Source of the DNA: Chromohalobacter marismortui
GTDB taxonomy: Bacteria; Pseudomonadota; Gammaproteobacteria; Pseudomonadales; Halomonadaceae
Assembly (NCBI RefSeq): GCF_004364315.1
Contig: NZ_SOBR01000002.1
Coordinates: 186,001 to 250,000, forward strand
DNA: 64,000 nucleotides
Direction of reading: 5' to 3'
Shown here one piece after another: positions 57,332 to 64,000 of the stretch (position 1 is its first letter; every line of letters begins with the position of its first letter). Under the pieces are notes generated by a model. It was not told where the DNA came from and did no database searches. It worked only from the letters and a program-made list of their open reading frames with translations. The translations under genes and the position numbers were made by a program.

Positions 57332-57790
57332 TCAGCGTTCCGGCGCATCATCATCCTGCGCTTGGTTCTGGCGCATCATGCGCTGCCAAAAGCGCAGGTT
57401 CTCCTCCGCCAATTCGTGCATGGTCTCCACTGGCGAGTGACGCATCGCCTGCTGCCATTGATCCTGCATACGGCGCTGCTGCTCGAGCATCAACTGCGTG
57501 CCCTGTTCGAGATAACGGGCCAGTGGCAGAGGCTGCGCCATGGCGTAAATACGGATCAACTGCTCGAGCAAGGCATTGGAAAAAACGTCAGCTTGGTTAT
57601 CGTCACGCTGTTCCTGCTCAGTGATGATCGACAACAGGATAGGCCGGGTCAGATCCTCACCGCTCTTGGCATCCTCGACGCGAAACGGGACCTCGTCGAG
57701 TACCAGACGACGCAAGTCTTCCAGCGTCACATAATGACTCTGCTGAGTATCGTAGAGACGACGATTGGCATATTTGCGTATTACGCGCAC
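57332..57790 (-). CDS. phaR: Polyhydroxyalkanoate synthesis regulator PhaR (GTG start)
   Basis: Predicted DNA- and PHA-granule-binding repressor that limits phasin or PHA gene expression. The 152-residue protein begins VRVIRKYANRRLYDTQQSHYVTLEDLRRLV, the PHB accumulation regulatory DNA-binding domain, followed by a PHB_acc domain and a Gln/Met-rich helical tail. The start is a GTG at 57790 with AAGGA 7 bases upstream; a longer frame reaching 58195 crosses the divergent rsmE and is a shadow. No phaC or phasin gene is in the window. PHA storage is common in the inferred host group. Confidence 0.88.
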   Translation of the reverse strand: MRVIRKYANRRLYDTQQSHYVTLEDLRRLVLDEVPFRVEDAKSGEDLTRPILLSIITEQEQRDDNQADVFSNALLEQLIRIYAMAQPLPLARYLEQGTQLMLEQQRRMQDQWQQAMRHSPVETMHELAEENLRFWQRMMRQNQAQDDDAPER

Positions 57791-57907
57791 GGCGCAGTCC
57801 TTGCTGAGGCTTTCATTGCATTGTGCACCGACATTCGAGCAGCGCAAGCCACCCGCGACAGGGCAGCGGTGTGATAGTAGACTACGCGCGTCATTCGCGG
57901 AGCCTTC

Positions 57908-58618
57908 ATGAACCTCATTCTCTTCGACGATAACGACCGTCTCGATGCCCAGCGCATGCATCTGCGCGACCCCGTGCGCCTGCGCCACCTGCGCGAGGTA
58001 CACCATGCGACACCCGGCGACGAGTTGAGCGTGGGCCTGGTCGGCGGCGCGCTGGGACGCGGGCGGCTGCAATCGCTGGACGACACGGGCGCCATCTTCA
58101 CGGTAACCCTGGATCGCGAGCCTCCCGCGCCCCTGCCGGTCCATTTGCTGCTGGCGTTGCCGCGCCCGCGCATGCTGGCGCGCACCCTCGAGCACGTCAC
58201 CGCACTAGGGGTAAAACGGCTCACCCTGCTGCATACCCGCCGCGTCGAAAAAAGCTATTGGCAGTCGCCGGAACTGTCCCCCGAGAAGATTCGCCACCAT
58301 CTACGCCTCGGGCTCGAGCAGGCACGCGATACGCATCTGCCATGCGTGACCTTCGAACCACGCTTCAAGCCCTTCATCGAAGACCGCCTGCCAGCACACC
58401 TGAGTGGCCGGCGTGCCCTGATCGCGCATCCCGGCATGGCCACGACCTGCCCACGCGGCCTGGAGGAACCCGTCACACTGGCGATCGGCCCCGAGGGCGG
58501 CTTCGTGCCTTATGAAGTCGAGCGCTTCGAGGCGCTCGGCTTCGAAGGCGTGCACCTCGGTGAACGCATACTACGCGTCGAAACCGCCGTGACCGCACTG
58601 CTAGCGCGGCTTTTCTAG
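57908..58618 (+). CDS. rsmE: 16S rRNA m3U1498 methyltransferase RsmE
   Basis: SPOUT-family methyltransferase that methylates N3 of U1498 in the decoding region. The 236-residue protein has an N-terminal PUA-like domain (HLRDPVRLRHLREVHHATPGD) and the trefoil knot with LAIGPEGGFVPYEVE and LGERILRVETAVTALL, both typical. It is divergent from phaR with a 117-base gap. Confidence 0.95.
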   Translation: MNLILFDDNDRLDAQRMHLRDPVRLRHLREVHHATPGDELSVGLVGGALGRGRLQSLDDTGAIFTVTLDREPPAPLPVHLLLALPRPRMLARTLEHVTALGVKRLTLLHTRRVEKSYWQSPELSPEKIRHHLRLGLEQARDTHLPCVTFEPRFKPFIEDRLPAHLSGRRALIAHPGMATTCPRGLEEPVTLAIGPEGGFVPYEVERFEALGFEGVHLGERILRVETAVTALLARLF

Positions 58619-58953
58619 ACCTGCTGCACATCCCCTTCTCGCCCTTCTTCTTCGCCATGTCGTAACGCCTCCGTGGCTCACTTTCCGTCGGCTTGCATGG
58701 CTTCTCGGTGACCTCTCGCGGGCTGCGACGGCACCCGATACCCCCTCCTCAAGTGCCGAGAGATCACCGCTACCATCACCACCGTGTGATGGATCGATGA
58801 TGCTCTTCCATACAAAAGCTGGACACAGGGAGTTAAATGTACAATCATTGTACATGTTACATTTGCTCACTTTCAGGCTACAGCCGAAGCACACTGACAA
58901 CGAAAAGAAACATTCAATAGCGAATCTGTCACCACCTCCGACATGGAGATTCC
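58619..58953. other. Non-coding region before the chemoreceptor gene
   Basis: A 335-base region; its right half is clearly AT-richer than the genome. It contains a 19-base palindrome (listed separately). No T-run terminator for rsmE and no sigma-28-like promoter were recognised. Confidence 0.5.
58837..58855. promoter_or_regulatory. 19-base perfect palindrome upstream of the PAS chemoreceptor
   Basis: ATGTACAATCATTGTACAT is a perfect palindrome with centre C/G, about 100 bases before the chemoreceptor start. It has the form of an operator for a dimeric regulator. I do not recognise the regulator; no regulator gene is adjacent. Confidence 0.6.
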
Positions 58954-60312
58954 ATGGTCCGTTTCCGCCAGCAGCGCCGCCACGCCGCCACGCTCGAGGC
59001 ACTCGATCGTGCCACCGCCATCGTCCACTTTCATCCCGACGGGACGGTGCTCGATGCCAATGCGAACTTCCTGGAAGTAACGGGATACCGTCTAGACGAG
59101 CTTCAAGGACGACACCACCGCCTGTTGTGCGAACCGGCTCACGCACAAAGCGACGCGTACCGCGACTTCTGGCGTCGCCTGGCGCATGGCGAGTCCATGA
59201 CCGGGCGCTACAAGCGCCTCGGCAAAGGGGGACGGCCCCTCTGGCTCGAAGCATCGTACATGCCGATACTCGGGCGATCTGGACGGGTCAAGCGCGTGGT
59301 CAAGACCGCCAGTGACATCACCGACAAGGTGCAAGCCGAAAACGACATGCGCAGCCGCCTCGACGCTCTGGATCGCTCCACCGCCGTCATCGAATTCACC
59401 CCTACAGGCGATATCCTGACCGCCAACACCAACTTCCTGGCGACCGTGGGATATCGTCTCGAGGACGTGGCCGGGGCCCATCACCAGCTTTTCTGCGAAG
59501 CCGAGTATGCCAACAGTCAGGCATACCGTGACTTCTGGGCACGCCTCAACGCCGGTGAATTCATTGCCGGCGAGTTCAAGCGCCTCGATAGCCAGGGGCG
59601 GCCACTGTGGCTAGAAGCCACGTACAACCCGGTTTTCGATAATCACGGCAACTTGTACAAAATCATCAAGTTCGCCACCGACATCACTCAACGCGTCGAA
59701 CGCCATCGGGCGGAATCAGACAGCGCCCGCATGGCGTATCGCATTTCCACCGACACCGACGTCAGCGCCACCGACGGCGCGCGTATCATTGGCGAGGCCA
59801 TCGAAGAGATCCGCCACATCGAGACGCGGATTCGACAGACATCCACCATCATCGACGAACTCACGCAACGTTCGCAGGATATCAATGCGGTCATCGAGAA
59901 CATCCAGCAGATCACCGAGCAAACCAACCTGCTGGCACTCAATGCCGCCATCGAAGCAGCACGCGCAGGCGAGCATGGCCGAGGGTTCGCGGTGGTCGCT
60001 CGCGAGGTACGCGAGCTCTCGACCCGCACGGCCCACGCCACTCGCGATATCGTGTCGACGACCGGCACCCTGCGCGAGTTGACCCAACGAGCCGATGCCG
60101 GAATGCGTGACTGCCTGAGTGGTGTGGAAAGCGGGGTCAGACATGCGGAAGGCGCCGGCGAGACGATTGAGCGCATTCGCCAGGGAGCCAATGAAGTGGT
60201 CGCCGCCATCGAGCGTTTCTCCGCGACGCTGGACGACGATCAACGAGATGCGCCGCAAGCGCCCCATGCGTCGCGGCAGGCGACCGCGGCCTCCCTCCCC
60301 GCAACCGCCTGA
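58954..60312 (+). CDS. Soluble chemoreceptor with two PAS domains (BdlA-like)
   Basis: Cytoplasmic methyl-accepting chemotaxis-type protein of 452 residues. Two tandem PAS/PAC domains (about 15-130 and 135-255) share near-repeat sequences, for example [11 protein letters not shown] and [11 protein letters not shown], then [11 protein letters not shown] and [12 protein letters not shown] short MCP signalling domain follows (about 270-430) with the hairpin tip [31 protein letters not shown]. There is no transmembrane segment or periplasmic domain. The layout is that of BdlA and Aer-like redox or biofilm-dispersal sensors. GGAG lies about 7 bases before the ATG. Confidence 0.92.
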   Translation: MVRFRQQRRHAATLEALDRATAIVHFHPDGTVLDANANFLEVTGYRLDELQGRHHRLLCEPAHAQSDAYRDFWRRLAHGESMTGRYKRLGKGGRPLWLEASYMPILGRSGRVKRVVKTASDITDKVQAENDMRSRLDALDRSTAVIEFTPTGDILTANTNFLATVGYRLEDVAGAHHQLFCEAEYANSQAYRDFWARLNAGEFIAGEFKRLDSQGRPLWLEATYNPVFDNHGNLYKIIKFATDITQRVERHRAESDSARMAYRISTDTDVSATDGARIIGEAIEEIRHIETRIRQTSTIIDELTQRSQDINAVIENIQQITEQTNLLALNAAIEAARAGEHGRGFAVVAREVRELSTRTAHATRDIVSTTGTLRELTQRADAGMRDCLSGVESGVRHAEGAGETIERIRQGANEVVAAIERFSATLDDDQRDAPQAPHASRQATAASLPATA

Positions 60313-60321
60313 GCGATACGC

Positions 60322-61611
60322 TTACCGCGCGGATGCCTCGCGCACGCTGTCGAGCAGTGCAGGCGTGGGAAAGCCATCCGCCGTCATGCCTTGGCTGCGC
60401 TGGAAGGCGCGCAGGCCCTTGCGGGTATTGGGCCCCACGATGCCATCCGGCGGTCCGCCGGTGGAAAAACCCAAGGCGTTGAGACGACCTTGCATGTCCT
60501 TGACCTGGGTACGTGACAGCGGCTCGACCTCACGCGGCCAGTCGCCTTGAATGCCGTCGCCGCCCGCGATGCGCTCGGCCAGCGTCACGACCGCCAGGGC
60601 ATAGCTGGTCGACGCGTTGTAGCGCATGATGGCACGGAAATTGGGGCCCACCAGAAACGCCGGCCCGCGCGCGCCCGCTGGCGCAATCACCGAGGCCGCG
60701 TCGAACGTCGGCAAGGTTCCTTCACGGGCGGTCACGCCCTGTGCTCGCCAGGCAGCACTGGAATGACGTACCGCCAGTTCGGTCTGCGAGTAGTCGAAAT
60801 CATCGGGCAAGATGACCTCCGTGCCCCAGGGTTGCCCGGCCTGCCAACCGGCTTCCTCGAGGTAATGCGCGGTCGAGGCCATCACATCGTCGATGCTGCC
60901 CCAGATATCGCGGCGACCGTCACCGTCGGCGTCAACGGCATAGGCGAGGAAGCTCGACGGCAGAAACTGCGTGTGTCCCATGGCGCCGGCCCAGGAACCG
61001 CGCATGTGGTCGCGGTCGATATCGCCGCTTTGTAGAATTTTCAAGGCCGCGAGCAACTCGTGACGGGCGAAGTCCTGGCGCCGCCCCTCGAACCCCAGCG
61101 TGGCCAGCGCGTTGATGGTCGAAAAGTGGCCAAAATAGCTGCCGTAGTTGCTTTCCACGCCCCAGATTGCCGTCAATATCTCAGCCGGCACCGCATAGCG
61201 GTTTTCCGCGCGGATGGCGGCATCACGATGGGCGTCGAGCTTGGCACGCCCCTGGCGAACGCGCTGCTCGGAGACCGCCGTGTCCAGATATGCCCACACC
61301 GGCCTGGAGAACTCCGGTTGAGAACGGTCGAGTTCGATGATGCGCGGCTGAAAACTCACCTGGTCGAAGGCAGCCGCAAGCGTGACCTCGTCGATGCCGG
61401 CGTTCGCAGCCTCTTGGCGAAACGCCGCGACCCAGGCGGCGAAGTCGCGGTACGTCTGCTCGCCGCCCTGCGTGTCATGGGTACTGGCACTTGAGGCCTG
61501 CGCCGATGAGCTGTCGACCGAAGCCGTTGAAGCAGCGGTATCGCTGGTCGCCATACCTTGGCATCCTGCCAAGTAAAGTCCCAATGCGAGGCCGAAAATG
61601 GGTCGTTTCAT
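60322..61611 (-). CDS. Lytic murein transglycosylase, MltB family, lipoprotein with PG-binding domain
   Basis: Cleaves peptidoglycan glycan strands to 1,6-anhydroMurNAc ends, feeding recycling such as the AmgK-MurU route. The 429-residue protein has a lipoprotein signal (LYLAGC) with Cys as anchor, and a Ser/Ala/Thr-rich linker. The SLT/MltB domain follows, with catalytic Glu in TAIWGVESNYGSYFGHF and with GSWAGAMGHTQFLPSSF. A C-terminal PG_binding_1 domain closes it (TQVKDMQGRLNALGFSTGGPPDGIVG). AAGGAA precedes the ATG at 61611. It converges on the chemoreceptor gene, 9 bases away. Confidence 0.93.
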   Translation of the reverse strand: MKRPIFGLALGLYLAGCQGMATSDTAASTASVDSSSAQASSASTHDTQGGEQTYRDFAAWVAAFRQEAANAGIDEVTLAAAFDQVSFQPRIIELDRSQPEFSRPVWAYLDTAVSEQRVRQGRAKLDAHRDAAIRAENRYAVPAEILTAIWGVESNYGSYFGHFSTINALATLGFEGRRQDFARHELLAALKILQSGDIDRDHMRGSWAGAMGHTQFLPSSFLAYAVDADGDGRRDIWGSIDDVMASTAHYLEEAGWQAGQPWGTEVILPDDFDYSQTELAVRHSSAAWRAQGVTAREGTLPTFDAASVIAPAGARGPAFLVGPNFRAIMRYNASTSYALAVVTLAERIAGGDGIQGDWPREVEPLSRTQVKDMQGRLNALGFSTGGPPDGIVGPNTRKGLRAFQRSQGMTADGFPTPALLDSVREASAR

Positions 61612-61922
61612 GTGTCGTTCCTTGTCAATGACGACGATGAGGGCCAAGCGCCGAGCGACGCGGGGCGGATCAGGCCGACAGGCACAGCTGCCGCGCAGGG
61701 GCCATGCTACCTAGCCGACAACGCTGCCACCAGAGTTGGCATGCCCAGATAAAGCATGCACCGCTGCATCTTTCGCCGCCCATGCTATAGCGAGGCCAGG
61801 AAGGTGCGTGGTACATTCGATCGACCATCTCGTTTTGGCGCTCGACGTAGCAAATAATCAGTCGATACAAGCCGCTGTACGCACAGCTTCGCGCCGAAGC
61901 GTCCCGAAGGAGGAGAGACACC
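61612..61922. other. Non-coding stretch before the small ORF and mrpA
   Basis: This region separates divergent mltB-like and mrp genes and should hold both promoters. I saw no convincing -35/-10 pair. Overlapping frames on both strands (for example plus 61736-62149) have no recognisable content. Confidence 0.4.
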
Positions 61923-62099
61923 ATGACAGGACACTCCCTGCCCGGCTGCCTGCCGCTGCGCATGCCCTGCCATTACGGTGCCCATCGTCTGTCACTCATG
62001 CCAGCCGGCGATGCAACCGACCGCACCCCTGCTTGGATGCTGGCACCACGAGGTATCAGACGGCCTTATCTGACGGATCCTCCCACCGTCTGCGACTGA
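61923..62099 (+). CDS. Putative small ORF with strong ribosome site upstream of mrpA
   Basis: A 58-codon frame starting at ATG 61923 and ending TGA 62097-62099. AAGGAGG (61907-61913) lies 9 bases upstream, the strongest Shine-Dalgarno in this part of the window. The predicted peptide is Pro-, Leu- and Arg-rich with four cysteines (GCLPLRMPCHYG, ending TVCD), has no membrane helix, and resembles nothing I know. It may be a real small protein or a leader peptide for the Mrp operon, which starts 91 bases after its stop. Confidence 0.4.
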   Translation: MTGHSLPGCLPLRMPCHYGAHRLSLMPAGDATDRTPAWMLAPRGIRRPYLTDPPTVCD

Positions 62100-62190
62100 C
62101 GTTCGCGCCGCTGCCGTCCATACTCGTATCCGAGTCTCCGCCCGGATGAGCTCGGGTACTCTCAAACGTTAAACGACAAGAGCAAGTTGC

Positions 62191-64000
<1,810 letters not shown>

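Noticed and set aside
57791-58195. N-terminal extension of phaR by about 135 codons
   Set aside because: It runs antisense across the start of rsmE and lacks family similarity; a GTG at 57790 with AAGGA fits the PhaR N terminus.
61736-62149. A 137-codon plus-strand frame before mrpA
   Set aside because: No ribosome site and no recognisable content; a shorter ORF in another frame (61923-62099) has the strong Shine-Dalgarno.

Overview
The window is a G+C-rich chromosomal segment from a gammaproteobacterium. Several things point to the Halomonadaceae (Chromohalobacter or Halomonas): the order lptD-surA-pdxA-ksgA-apaG-apaH, an amgK-murU pair divergent from lptD, an Entner-Doudoroff gene cluster, a bo3-type quinol oxidase and an Mrp-type Na+/H+ antiporter. 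This placement is inference from protein style and gene order, since no rRNA gene is present. I see no tRNA, rRNA, CRISPR array, insertion sequence or phage gene.

Layout. 1-0.9 kb: the 3' end of thiC. 1-6.5 kb: a DUF421 membrane protein and a leftward cyoABCDE operon. 7-11 kb: two linked J-domain-type genes and a large MscS-family channel. 11-16 kb: an AcrAB-type RND pump with a divergent TetR/AcrR regulator. 16-24.4 kb: single genes (fructosamine kinase family, Kef-type K+ antiporter, GNAT/FemAB-like protein, small DUF4190 protein, pncB, dienelactone hydrolase, PAS-GGDEF diguanylate cyclase, a small unknown). 24.7-33.3 kb: sugar catabolism, with gapA divergent from edd-glk-(frameshifted mutarotase)-aldo/keto reductase, followed by pgi-fructokinase. 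33.4-36.6 kb: a low-G+C curli island, csgA-csgH-csgB-csgF-csgG, without csgE or csgD. 36.8-41.7 kb: a PfpI/DJ-1 protein, a LysO-type exporter, and a gluconate module gntR/gntK/gntT with two matching operators. 41.8-52.1 kb: cca, glpE, apaH, apaG, ksgA, pdxA, surA and lptD leftward, with amgK-murU rightward. 52.2-58.6 kb: OsmC-like protein, speD, coq7, hinT, an orphan phosphoribulokinase, purD, phaR, rsmE. 58.9-64 kb: a soluble double-PAS chemoreceptor, an MltB-type transglycosylase, a small ORF with a strong ribosome site, and the 5' part of mrpA/mnhA.

How the genes work together. Gluconate enters by GntT, is phosphorylated by GntK and joins glucose-derived 6-phosphogluconate at Edd. Glk, Pgi, the mutarotase and fructokinase feed hexoses in, and GapA carries the triose half onward. 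The lptD-surA pair builds the outer membrane, while AmgK-MurU and the transglycosylase turn over peptidoglycan. The curli island encodes subunit, nucleator-like, chaperone-like, anchor and pore proteins for an extracellular amyloid.

Regulatory DNA is unusually readable here: a perfect GntR-type palindrome, a perfect FNR/Anr-type box plus an AcrR-like operator ahead of the RND pump, a 19-bp palindrome before the chemoreceptor, and long GC hairpins at many gene junctions. Many start codons were moved downstream of the longest ORF on the basis of Shine-Dalgarno spacing, signal peptides or family alignment.
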